Both the position numbers and the translations under genes were made by a program. Shown here piece by piece: positions 34,935 to 42,569 of a stretch of DNA of 64,000 nt (the first letter of the stretch is position 1; every line of letters starts with the position of its first letter). Under the pieces are notes generated by a model. The model had not been told where the DNA came from. It did no database searches and saw only the letters and a list, made by a program, of their open reading frames with translations. Source of the DNA: JBBQQG01 sp038216175 (GTDB lineage Bacteria > Patescibacteriota > Saccharimonadia > Saccharimonadales > OMJO01); the NCBI GenBank assembly GCA_038216175.1, contig JBBQQG010000002.1:1-64000 (forward strand), in the 5' to 3' direction.

Positions 34935-36155
34935 TTAGCTAATACGTTTTAAGTCTGACAATTTTTTTATAGCTATATCGAATGCCGCTTCTTTCAGAGG
35001 AAGATTATGCGCTACAGCATATTTATAAATCACGGTTGTTGCATCGTTCATGTATTTTTCTAATTTAGTATTTACCTTATTTACAGTCCAGACTTGGTCA
35101 GATTTATTCTGAACCCATTCAAGATAGCTGACAATTACACCTCCGGAGTTTGCTAAAATATCCGGCAGAATTGTCTTTTTATTACTAATTAAATACGAAT
35201 ATGCTTTTCCAGTAATTGGTCCGTTGGCGAGTTCAACAATATAACTTGCTTTGATAGCTTTAACATTTTTTATATTTACTGTGTCTTCAAATCCGGCGAG
35301 TACTAAGACGTCTACATCAAGATGAAGCATTTGATCATTTGATAAATGATCGGTACCAGGCTGTTTATAATCCGAGAATCTTTTTTTGCTTTTTTTATAC
35401 GATTGAATTTGAATCGGGTCTAAGCCGTTTTTGTTATAGATTGCAGCCTCGGAATCACTGGCTGAGATTAACTGCCAGCTGGGATGCAAAATATGGGCAG
35501 TTGACGAAAAGTATGATCCGACGTTACCAAATCCTTGAATAGCGTAAGTTATGTTTGATTTTTTATTCTTACTTAGTTCAAGTAGCTTAGTTAGGCTTAA
35601 TACTCCTCCTCTTCCAGTTGCAGAATCACGGCCTAGACTGCCGCTATTGCCGATACTCTTACCTGTAAAACTGGCTTTATTTGATTGACCGCTGATATTT
35701 TCATATTCTTCGACCATCCAATCAATTATTTTTGAATTAGTATTAATATCTGGTGCTGGAATATCTTTGTCAGGTCCAATATGGTTAAAAAGTTCAGATG
35801 TATATTTTCTGCTTATTTCTTCAAGTTCTGCTTCGGTAACTAAATCAGGATTTAAAACTACTCCGCCTTTACCCCCGCCGAGTGGTAAGCCTACAGCAGC
35901 AGATTTTAAACTCATAAGTATAGCCAGCGACCTCACTTCGTCCAAGTTCACATCCTTGTGATATCTAATACCACCTTTATATGGTCCGAGATCATTATTG
36001 TGTTGAATTCGATATGCTTTAAATGATTTTCCATTAGTTAGATTTATATCAAATAAATGTTCATTATTTATTTTTTTAATTTGGGCTAACTCTTGGGCTG
36101 ACAGTTTTAATCTGCTTGCTGAGTTATCTATGTTATCGTAAACAGTTTGTAGCAC
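34935..36155 (-). CDS. gdhA: Glutamate (Glu/Leu/Phe/Val) dehydrogenase
   Basis: 406 residues from a GTG with GGAG eight bases upstream. The substrate-site blocks PYKGGIRYH and LPLGGGKGGVV (catalytic Lys), DKDIPAPDINT, and the Rossmann motif IQGFGNVGSYF are intact. It interconverts glutamate and 2-oxoglutarate with NAD(P)H; members acting on Leu or Phe share these motifs, so the exact substrate is open. It stands alone between a membrane protein and the MarR gene. Confidence 0.93.
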   Translation of the reverse strand: MLQTVYDNIDNSASRLKLSAQELAQIKKINNEHLFDINLTNGKSFKAYRIQHNNDLGPYKGGIRYHKDVNLDEVRSLAILMSLKSAAVGLPLGGGKGGVVLNPDLVTEAELEEISRKYTSELFNHIGPDKDIPAPDINTNSKIIDWMVEEYENISGQSNKASFTGKSIGNSGSLGRDSATGRGGVLSLTKLLELSKNKKSNITYAIQGFGNVGSYFSSTAHILHPSWQLISASDSEAAIYNKNGLDPIQIQSYKKSKKRFSDYKQPGTDHLSNDQMLHLDVDVLVLAGFEDTVNIKNVKAIKASYIVELANGPITGKAYSYLISNKKTILPDILANSGGVIVSYLEWVQNKSDQVWTVNKVNTKLEKYMNDATTVIYKYAVAHNLPLKEAAFDIAIKKLSDLKRIS

Positions 36156-36264
36156 TTTAACGCTCCATTAAACTTAAGTATACTTCCGCGGTATGTCTTA
36201 TTTAAAGTTTATATTAATACTTATAAAATAGGATATTTTAATAACTTTTTAACCAGAAATTATT

Positions 36265-36717
36265 TTAATCTGCGAATTGTCTACCGATTTGTTGTAGCTG
36301 GTAGAGAACCTTCATATACGTTTCAAAATCTATCTGATTTATATGGGAATAGATATATGATCTAAGACCAATACGAAGAGCCGACTCTATTTCTTTACAT
36401 CTGTTTTTGTAATTAGGGTTAACTGTAACTAGCTTCGATCGGCTATCTTTTTTATTGCTAACTCTTATTAGGATATCTCTGGCGACTAAATAATTAATAG
36501 TTGTCGTAATATATGAAATAGTAGTGCCTAGGGTTTCAGCTAAATCGCTAATTCTTATTCCGGTGTCTCCAGCATCCAGGGCAGTGCCAATTACCATCCA
36601 CTGCATTTTAGAAATTCCATATGGCTTTAAAATATCGTCGCTTACTTTCTGAAGTAAACGGTGCATAGACGCTTGGGCGGCTCCAGCTTGATAAGTTGTA
36701 ATATTTGATAGATTCAT
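36265..36717 (-). CDS. MarR-family transcriptional regulator
   Basis: 150 residues from the ATG at 36717, where the helical dimer region MNLSNITTYQAGAAQ begins; an upstream frame extension to 36795 runs through the operator and is rejected. The winged helix is formed by RISDLAETLGTTISYITTTINYLV and the wing SNKKDSRSKLVTV, with flanking dimerisation helices. It is divergent from the redox gene group at 36824, and two palindromes lie in the shared upstream region, so it probably controls that group and itself, with a redox-active or phenolic ligand as possible signal (inference). Confidence 0.88.
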   Translation of the reverse strand: MNLSNITTYQAGAAQASMHRLLQKVSDDILKPYGISKMQWMVIGTALDAGDTGIRISDLAETLGTTISYITTTINYLVARDILIRVSNKKDSRSKLVTVNPNYKNRCKEIESALRIGLRSYIYSHINQIDFETYMKVLYQLQQIGRQFAD

Positions 36718-36736
36718 AATGACCTTATTAATATCC

Positions 36737-36765
36737 TTGACTTTTATATTGCAAACTAATATTAT
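36737..36765 (+). promoter_or_regulatory. Promoter of the redox gene group
   Basis: TTGACT - 17 bases - TATTAT. The -10 box lies inside the first palindrome, and the leader carries GGAGG six bases before the ATG at 36824. Confidence 0.5.
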
Positions 36766-36793
36766 CAGTATTAGTTTACTAAGTAAAGTAAAC
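36753..36793. promoter_or_regulatory. Two overlapping palindromes, probable MarR operator
   Basis: Palindrome 1: AAACTAATA (36753-36761) and TATTAGTTT (36769-36777), a perfect 9-base repeat with 7-base spacer. Palindrome 2: GTTTACT (36774-36780) and AGTAAAC (36787-36793), perfect 7-base repeat with 6-base spacer. They overlap by four bases and cover the -10 box and start region of the rightward promoter, the right place for repression by the divergent MarR protein. Confidence 0.65.
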
Positions 36794-36823
36794 AATAATT
36801 ACTAATTACTTATAGGAGGATTT

Positions 36824-37516
36824 ATGAAAAAACTAAACCAAGAGGGAGTTGTCGAAATAGCGATTATGTTTATAGTCGCGTTAATCGTCGGAATGGCTGG
36901 CGGATACGCAATTGGCCATAAAAAAAGTACGACTACTAGCATTAGTATGTCTTCAGTTAGTTCAACACCTAGCTCAGCTTCAAAAGCTGCTGACCTACGT
37001 GCAGATCTAGTTACTTTAGGCGTCGAACATATGACACTTACTAATCAAGCAGTTGATGGAGCCCTAGACGGTAGCAAAACAGCAGCCGCATCTGCTACAG
37101 CGCTATACGCTAACGGCAATGACATTGGTGCAGCCGTTGGAAGTGTTTATGGTACAGATGCACAGACTACATTTGACAGTGTTTGGAAGCTACACTTAGA
37201 TGAGTTTGTAAAATACGCTGTTGCTGATAGCAAAGGCGATACTGCAGGTAAGCAAGCTGCGCTAGATGCCATTAGCTCAGGTTACACAAAGCCACTATCT
37301 CAGTACTTAGCTAAGGCTAACCCTAATCTTCCTGAAGCTACTTTAGAATCAGTATTAGGTGATCATGTATCTATGACTGCAACTATGATTGATTATCATG
37401 TTGCTGGTAAATATACCGAAGAAGCTGCTGAACTTAAAACAGCTAACCAACACATCGAAGGAATATTTAGTACTCTTGCCGGCGCTATTGTAAAACAATA
37501 CCCAGCAAAATTCTAA
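36824..37516 (+). CDS. Anchored extracytoplasmic helical-bundle protein
   Basis: 230 residues. An N-terminal membrane helix (about 11-30), a Ser/Thr linker (about 32-55), and an all-helical domain with His residues spaced through it (VEHMTLTNQ, WKLHLDEFVKYA, LGDHVSMTATMIDYHV, NQHIEGIF). The repeated plan (His-containing helix pair, NGNDIGAAVGSVYG, final QYPAKF) recalls small Bacillus-type helical bundle proteins of unknown role. GGAGG lies six bases before the ATG. It is the first gene after the MarR-type operator. A heme or metal-binding role through the His residues is possible but unproven. Confidence 0.7.
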   Translation: MKKLNQEGVVEIAIMFIVALIVGMAGGYAIGHKKSTTTSISMSSVSSTPSSASKAADLRADLVTLGVEHMTLTNQAVDGALDGSKTAAASATALYANGNDIGAAVGSVYGTDAQTTFDSVWKLHLDEFVKYAVADSKGDTAGKQAALDAISSGYTKPLSQYLAKANPNLPEATLESVLGDHVSMTATMIDYHVAGKYTEEAAELKTANQHIEGIFSTLAGAIVKQYPAKF

Positions 37517-37529
37517 CAACATAAAATAG

Positions 37530-37569
37530 TGTGGCATCTGCTGAGCTTTAAACTCAAGCAGATGCCACA
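37530..37569 (+). terminator. Strong intergenic hairpin
   Basis: GTGGCATCTGCT pairs perfectly with AGCAGATGCCAC, extended by an inner GAG/CTC with one bulged A. It lies 14 bases after the stop of the helical-bundle gene. There is no T run, so it may be a terminator, an mRNA-stabilising hairpin or an attenuator that lowers expression of the downstream genes. Confidence 0.6.
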
Positions 37570-37614
37570 TTTAAAGTCTGAATTAAACTTATAAGTAGTG
37601 AAAGGAAAAGCTTT

Positions 37615-38022
37615 ATGATTAAACTGATTACTGTAAAAAAAGTTTTACTTTCACTGTTCGTAATATTACTTCTTGTATTAACTGTTGTGTTATCGAGACA
37701 AACTAATGCAAGTTCGATGTCACAGAATAACTGTGGAAAAAGTGGTCAGACCTACTTAATTAAAATTAAAGATAATCATGTTTCGCCTGAGAATAGTTAT
37801 GCCAAAAAATGTGATAAATTAACTTTTATTAATTCTGATAAAGTATCTAGATTAATTGCTTTTGGACCTCATGAAGAACACCAAGCATACGATGGAATTT
37901 CTGAGAAGATATTAAAATACAATCAGTCGTTTTCTATAAATCTAAATCAAACTGGCTTATATCATTTTCATGATCATTTAGACGATAGTGTTTCAGGTTA
38001 TTTCAGCGTCAGCCAAAACTAG
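37615..38022 (+). CDS. Secreted cupredoxin-like protein
   Basis: 135 residues. Signal anchor (about 8-28), then a small beta-barrel: YLIKIKDNHVSPENSYAKKCDKLTFIN, a strand with FGPHEEHQAY, and a C-terminal GLYHFHDHLDDSVSGYFSV. This is the cupredoxin plan. His residues are placed for metal binding, but the usual Cys ligand between the C-terminal His residues is missing, so it may bind copper in a His-rich site rather than as a blue-copper centre. Context with flavin proteins suggests an extracytoplasmic electron carrier or a copper-handling protein. Confidence 0.75.
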   Translation: MIKLITVKKVLLSLFVILLLVLTVVLSRQTNASSMSQNNCGKSGQTYLIKIKDNHVSPENSYAKKCDKLTFINSDKVSRLIAFGPHEEHQAYDGISEKILKYNQSFSINLNQTGLYHFHDHLDDSVSGYFSVSQN

Positions 38023-38135
38023 CCTAGACGTTTCAATAATTCAAGTGGGCTTAGTGTTAGATTATTTATAGCTATAAATCTCCTTTTAAGTTGTACTAGT
38101 TAAGTAGTGTATTTAACTATTCTAGGAGGTAGTAG

Positions 38136-38780
38136 ATGTCTCAAGTAATTACAAATACTCGTGGTATGCAAAGGAACCGGGAAGATAGTTTAGTAAACAG
38201 AAGAACTGACGCGATTGTTGACGAACATGCTCAGCGGGTTAAGTTTGGTGGTTTTCATTTCGGTGCGGCATTTTTTGGCTGGCTAGTTAGTACCGGTATC
38301 GGTGCAATCTTGACATCAATTCTAGTGGCTGCAGGAAGTGCAGTAGCAGTTACTAACTTTAAATCAACTGCATCAAATCTTAATATTAATCCTCAAGCAG
38401 TAGCGACAGTTGGTCTAGTTAGCGGAATATTGCTGCTTGCTGTACTTTGTTTGTCTTATTTTACTGGAGGATACGTAGCTGGAAGAATGACAAGATTTGA
38501 CGGGGCAAGGCAAGGATTCGGAGTCTGGATTATGGGTATAATAATTGCGCTGGTTTTAGGAGGAGTTAGTGTAGCGCTAGGATCACAATATAATGTACTG
38601 CAACAGCTCAATTTACTTCATATTCCTATTAAGTCTGGAAATTTCACTACTCTAGGTTTAATTATTACAATACTATCGATAGTTCTGACACTGTTAGTTG
38701 CTATGGCCGGAGGAAAACTAGGTGAAGCTTATCACCGAAAAGTTGATGCTGAAGGTACTGTAGGAGAGTTGACCCGATAA
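38136..38780 (+). CDS. Four-helix membrane protein, actinobacterial-like
   Basis: 214 residues. A cytoplasmic N-terminus ending VKFGGFHFGAAFFGWL, four helices, the conserved loop GGYVAGRMTRFDGARQGFGVW, and a C-terminus GGKLGEAYHRKVD. Actinobacterial genomes encode very similar-looking proteins with the same blocks; their function is unknown. A strong Shine-Dalgarno (AGGAGG) precedes the start. Position within the redox group suggests co-regulation, but there is a 113-base gap on its left and 173 on its right. Confidence 0.7.
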   Translation: MSQVITNTRGMQRNREDSLVNRRTDAIVDEHAQRVKFGGFHFGAAFFGWLVSTGIGAILTSILVAAGSAVAVTNFKSTASNLNINPQAVATVGLVSGILLLAVLCLSYFTGGYVAGRMTRFDGARQGFGVWIMGIIIALVLGGVSVALGSQYNVLQQLNLLHIPIKSGNFTTLGLIITILSIVLTLLVAMAGGKLGEAYHRKVDAEGTVGELTR

Positions 38781-38953
38781 GCTAACTCAATATGATTACA
38801 AATATTAGAAGCTAAGATATCTACTTGTAAATATCACATAAAAAACTTAGTAGTGATTTTTTAGTATACTTAAGTTTAACCAGTTTATTTTAAGCAGATT
38901 TTAAGATACTGATATTACTATATTTATAGTCAATAAGTTATCAAGGATATTTT

Positions 38954-39478
38954 ATGCAACCAGACGTTCGATATAAATCAAATATAAAGCTTATAACTAC
39001 GGTAATATCAATTATCGTAGTAGCTGGAGTTGTACTACTAGCAGATCACTTAAAAGCAAAAAAAATAAATACGGTATCATCTTCCAGCCAAATCGCTAGC
39101 GTACCTGTAAGCCAACCTACCGCTACCATTGATAATTCACCTTCCGCAAGCAGCAATAATTCATCGCCTGCGACTACTAGTACTTACAAAGATGGCACAT
39201 ATAATGCCTCGAGCGATTATTATGTCCCTCATGGAAATGAAAATATTAAAGTTAGTTTGACACTCAAAAATGGAGTTATTACTAACACCAGCATAACTAA
39301 TAGTGAAGGCAATGATGATTCTGCCCGTTTCCAAGAAGATTTCGCTTCTGTATATAAACAGTACGTTGTTGGAAAAAGTATTACAGGGCTTAAGTTAGGA
39401 GCAATTTCCGGCGCTTCTGATACGGTTCAAGGATTTAACGATGCCGTTAATCAAATCATAACCAAGGCTCAAGCTTAA
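38954..39478 (+). CDS. Anchored FMN-binding domain protein (ApbE substrate)
   Basis: 174 residues. Membrane anchor (about 12-31), Ser/Pro/Thr-rich linker (about 40-82), then an FMN_bind domain from YKDGTYNASSDYYVPHGNENIKV to the end. The C-terminal SGASDTVQGF matches the flavinylation motif (S/T-G-A-T/S), where ApbE links FMN by a phosphoester to the Ser or Thr. It is an extracytoplasmic one-flavin carrier. The gene is six bases before apbE and just upstream of the membrane reductase, so it is most likely the carrier on the outer face. Confidence 0.9.
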   Translation: MQPDVRYKSNIKLITTVISIIVVAGVVLLADHLKAKKINTVSSSSQIASVPVSQPTATIDNSPSASSNNSSPATTSTYKDGTYNASSDYYVPHGNENIKVSLTLKNGVITNTSITNSEGNDDSARFQEDFASVYKQYVVGKSITGLKLGAISGASDTVQGFNDAVNQIITKAQA

Positions 39479-39484
39479 AGTTTA

Positions 39485-40366
39485 ATGGGCAAAACAGAAT
39501 TAAGCTTTGAGGCAATCGGAACTCGTTGGTTCATTTCGTATTCTAGCGAGAATTCAGTTGATAAAAAGGCGCTAGCCATTACAATAAATTATCGGATTAA
39601 AGAATTTGATAAGAACTATTCGAGGTTTAGAACCGATTCATTGGTAACCAAAATGGCTAAAAAGCCAGGTCGTTATTCCATGCCTGATTACGGTTATGAA
39701 CTTCTTAAGTTCTATAATGTTTTGTACGACGCAACAAAAGGATATGTAACTCCTTTAATCGGCCAAGTTATGGAAGATGCAGGATACGACGCAGAATATT
39801 CGTTTAAAGAAAAAACATTAACTAGTCCGTTTTCCTGGGAAGAAACTATATCCTATTCAAAAAGTAGTATTAACTTGAAACGTTCGGCGATTCTTGATTT
39901 TGGGGCAGCTGGAAAAGGATATTTAGTCGATATAATTGGGGATATATTAGTACGAGAAGGTGTTAACGATTTTCTTATAAATGCCGGTGGCGACATCTTA
40001 TATAAATCATCGACTGAAAAAAGTTTGTTAGTAGGATTGGAAGATCCTAATTATCCAAAGCAAATTTTAGGTACGGTAAATATTACAAATCAAAGTATCT
40101 GCGCTTCTTCTGGAAGTCGTAGAAAGTGGGGGAAGTATAATCACATTATAAATCCAAAAACTTTAGTTTCACCCAGCGACACGATAGCTACTTGGGTGAT
40201 TGCCAAGGATGCTATTACCGCAGACGGGTTAGCGACAGCTCTTTTTTTTACAAAACCTAGTATTCTTCGAAAACATTGGGATTTTAGTTATGCAGTTCTT
40301 AAAAGTGATATGGAGCTGGAATATTCTAAGGACTTCCCGGTTTCATCAAATGTAAGTACTAAATGA
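39485..40366 (+). CDS. apbE: FAD:protein FMN transferase ApbE
   Basis: 293 residues. It transfers FMN from FAD onto Ser/Thr of target proteins. EAIGTRWFI, the AYSRF-like NYSRFRTDS, ILDFGAAGKGYLVD, INAGGDI, and the C-terminal HIINPKT with DAITADGLATALFF (metal-binding Asp) are family blocks. No signal peptide or lipobox is seen, so it would act inside or before export, unlike many lipoprotein ApbE forms. It sits between its probable substrate and the membrane reductase, with four-base overlap to the latter. Confidence 0.93.
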   Translation: MGKTELSFEAIGTRWFISYSSENSVDKKALAITINYRIKEFDKNYSRFRTDSLVTKMAKKPGRYSMPDYGYELLKFYNVLYDATKGYVTPLIGQVMEDAGYDAEYSFKEKTLTSPFSWEETISYSKSSINLKRSAILDFGAAGKGYLVDIIGDILVREGVNDFLINAGGDILYKSSTEKSLLVGLEDPNYPKQILGTVNITNQSICASSGSRRKWGKYNHIINPKTLVSPSDTIATWVIAKDAITADGLATALFFTKPSILRKHWDFSYAVLKSDMELEYSKDFPVSSNVSTK

Positions 40367-41868
40367 AAACTATTGAAAAACTTCTAAACAGTATAACTAT
40401 GTATAGATTGGTTGTATACGTGCTGTTTGGATATATCGGTCTTGCGATATTTTTTTCATTTATTGGCAAACTTTCGTTTAGTCCGACAGCACTGATTATT
40501 TCTTTAACATTAATTACCATACCGGCATTCGTAATTGATAAAGCATTTGGGCTGCTTTTTAAAATACCTACTAATTCTGAATCATGGTTAATATCTTCTT
40601 TGATCCTTCTACTAATATTGCAACCGGTAAGCTCTAAATCTTCTGCATTAGCTTTAATTCTAGCTGGAGCAGTATCAAGCGCTTCAAAGTTTATATTAAC
40701 TTGGAATAATAAACATATTTTTAATCCGGCTGCTCTTGCGGCGGGGCTACTTAGTTTAACTGCGATACAAACTACATCTTGGTGGATAGGCAGTAGTATA
40801 TTTTGGCCTTTTACCTTAATTTTAGGCATTGTTATAGTTTATAAAATTCGTCGTTTTACTCTTTTAACTAGCTTTATTTCTCTAAGTGTTATTTTACAAT
40901 TTGGTTTAATTATTATGCATCATCAACATGTCTTATTAGTAATGAAAAGTGCTATGTTTTCGTCGCCGATAATATTTCTGTCAACAATAATGCTAACTGA
41001 ACCGGCTACTATGCCACCTAGAAAAAAACAGCAGATAATTTTTGGATTTATTATTTCAATACTATATATAAATGCATGGACGATAGGTCGTATCTCAATA
41101 TATCCTGAGATAGCGTTACTTATTGGAAATATTTATGCCTTTATAGTGTCTCCTAAATTAAGACTAACTCTCAAGCTAAAAGAAGTACAAAAAGTTTCTG
41201 ATCGGGTATATAACTATGTTTTTCAACCTAATAAAAAGTTTAATTTTTTACCGGGACAATATATGGAATGGACAGTACCTAACGTACCGTTTGATAGTCG
41301 TGGAAATCGACGTACTTTTACTATTGCTTCGTCGCCTACGGAGACTGATGTGCAAATTGGGCTTAAGTATTACGAACCATCTAGTGCGTATAAAAACACT
41401 ATTGCCAATATGAAAATCGGTGATTTAATTTTCGCTTCTCAACTTGCCGGTAATTTTACGATTAATCCGTTAGATAATAAAAAACTAGTATTTATAGCTG
41501 GCGGTATTGGTATCACACCTTTTAGGAGCATGATTAAGTATTTATTTGATATGAATATAAAAAAAGATATAACTTTGTTATACGTTGTGTCGGATCCGGC
41601 AGAAATTGCGTATACTAAATTATTCTTTGATTCAAAAATGATGGGAGTTAAATTTATTCCTATTGTCACTAAATTAAATAGTAAAGCTAGTCGGGTAATC
41701 AATGCTAAACTAAGCCAAAGTCTGATAGAAAGTCTTGTTCCAGATTTTTCTACACGTACTTTTTATTTATCAGGTCCTGATTCTATGGTTAGATCTTCCA
41801 AAGAGATCCTCCGCACTATGGCTATAGCAAATAATAGAATCAAAACAGATTATTTTTCTGGTTATTAA
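40363..41868 (+). CDS. NqrB/RnfD-like membrane domain fused to ferredoxin-NAD(P)H reductase
   Basis: 501 residues. Residues about 1-260 form eight or more helices resembling NqrB/RnfD subunits (NPAALAAGLLSL corresponds to the conserved region before the flavin-binding helix; ILTEPATMPP-like LTEPATMPPRKKQ matches the FMN-site region, where a Thr may be flavinylated). Residues about 265-501 are an FNR module: FLPGQYMEWTVP, RRTFTIASSP (FAD), IGLKYYEPSSAYK, FIAGGIGITPFRSM (NAD(P)) and the C-terminal FYLSGPDSMV. So one polypeptide can take electrons from NAD(P)H inside and send them through the membrane to the FMN-bind protein outside. It overlaps apbE by four bases. Confidence 0.88.
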   Translation: MKTIEKLLNSITMYRLVVYVLFGYIGLAIFFSFIGKLSFSPTALIISLTLITIPAFVIDKAFGLLFKIPTNSESWLISSLILLLILQPVSSKSSALALILAGAVSSASKFILTWNNKHIFNPAALAAGLLSLTAIQTTSWWIGSSIFWPFTLILGIVIVYKIRRFTLLTSFISLSVILQFGLIIMHHQHVLLVMKSAMFSSPIIFLSTIMLTEPATMPPRKKQQIIFGFIISILYINAWTIGRISIYPEIALLIGNIYAFIVSPKLRLTLKLKEVQKVSDRVYNYVFQPNKKFNFLPGQYMEWTVPNVPFDSRGNRRTFTIASSPTETDVQIGLKYYEPSSAYKNTIANMKIGDLIFASQLAGNFTINPLDNKKLVFIAGGIGITPFRSMIKYLFDMNIKKDITLLYVVSDPAEIAYTKLFFDSKMMGVKFIPIVTKLNSKASRVINAKLSQSLIESLVPDFSTRTFYLSGPDSMVRSSKEILRTMAIANNRIKTDYFSGY

Positions 41869-41933
41869 TTATTGTCTTAAAATAAAGTCCTGCTTTTATA
41901 AAGCTTAAATTATAAATACTTTCGATATAAATT

Positions 41934-42557
41934 TTATTCCTGGATTGTATCTACATTTTTAGCTATTTGAGTTGCTTCAACTACTTCTCGTCCATCACTA
42001 GAGCCTTTAAGGGTGCAAGTATATAAAGTCATCTTCGGAACTAAAGATGGGGCTTCAATGTTGATTTGTGTGGGTGCGACAGAGTAATTTTTATTTACCA
42101 CATATTCGTAGCGTATGCCTTTAAAATCAACATAGATTTTGTCGCCTGCACTTAGTAGGTTAAACCGATAAAACGGTGAACTGTCTTTAGTGGCTTTTGG
42201 TGTTGTGCCAATTTTAAAACGGTGGCCGGCTAATATAAAGTTACCGCCTTTTTCTGGATTGCCGCGCTCTGGGAAGCGGTGCCAAGCTCCAAGATTGAGT
42301 ACTTCTGCACCACCACTGTTGTATGCTAAATTAAGCTTTAGTTTTGGTATATATAAACGGTTTTCGCTATACACTGACTTAATACTTGGAGTCTTGTTCC
42401 AACTGTTACTAAGTTTAGGCAGAAGCTGAGGTGAAAGTAACAATAATCCTAAATAGCTGCCAACAACAATTAGTGAAACTAATAATCCAATTACAATCTT
42501 TGTCGCCAGAAGCAGGTGTTTTCTGTTACCGTGTTTGAGAACACTGTGATTTCTCAA
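41934..42557 (-). CDS. Class E-like sortase
   Basis: 207 residues from a TTG. Membrane anchor (about 18-42), then a sortase fold with the triad H112 in LAGHRF, C181 in LYTCTLKG and R190 in DGREVVEA. Sortases cut LPxTG-like signals and attach proteins to peptidoglycan. The adjacent upstream gene encodes a protein ending in LADTG plus helix plus basic tail, the LAxTG form expected for class E enzymes. Twelve bases separate the two genes, so they are one operon and enzyme-substrate pair. Confidence 0.92.
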   Translation of the reverse strand: MRNHSVLKHGNRKHLLLATKIVIGLLVSLIVVGSYLGLLLLSPQLLPKLSNSWNKTPSIKSVYSENRLYIPKLKLNLAYNSGGAEVLNLGAWHRFPERGNPEKGGNFILAGHRFKIGTTPKATKDSSPFYRFNLLSAGDKIYVDFKGIRYEYVVNKNYSVAPTQINIEAPSLVPKMTLYTCTLKGSSDGREVVEATQIAKNVDTIQE

Positions 42558-42569
42558 TGACTTTTTATT

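Noticed and set aside
36718..36795. Longer start for the MarR gene
   Set aside because: The extension translates the palindromic operator and is unlike MarR N-termini.
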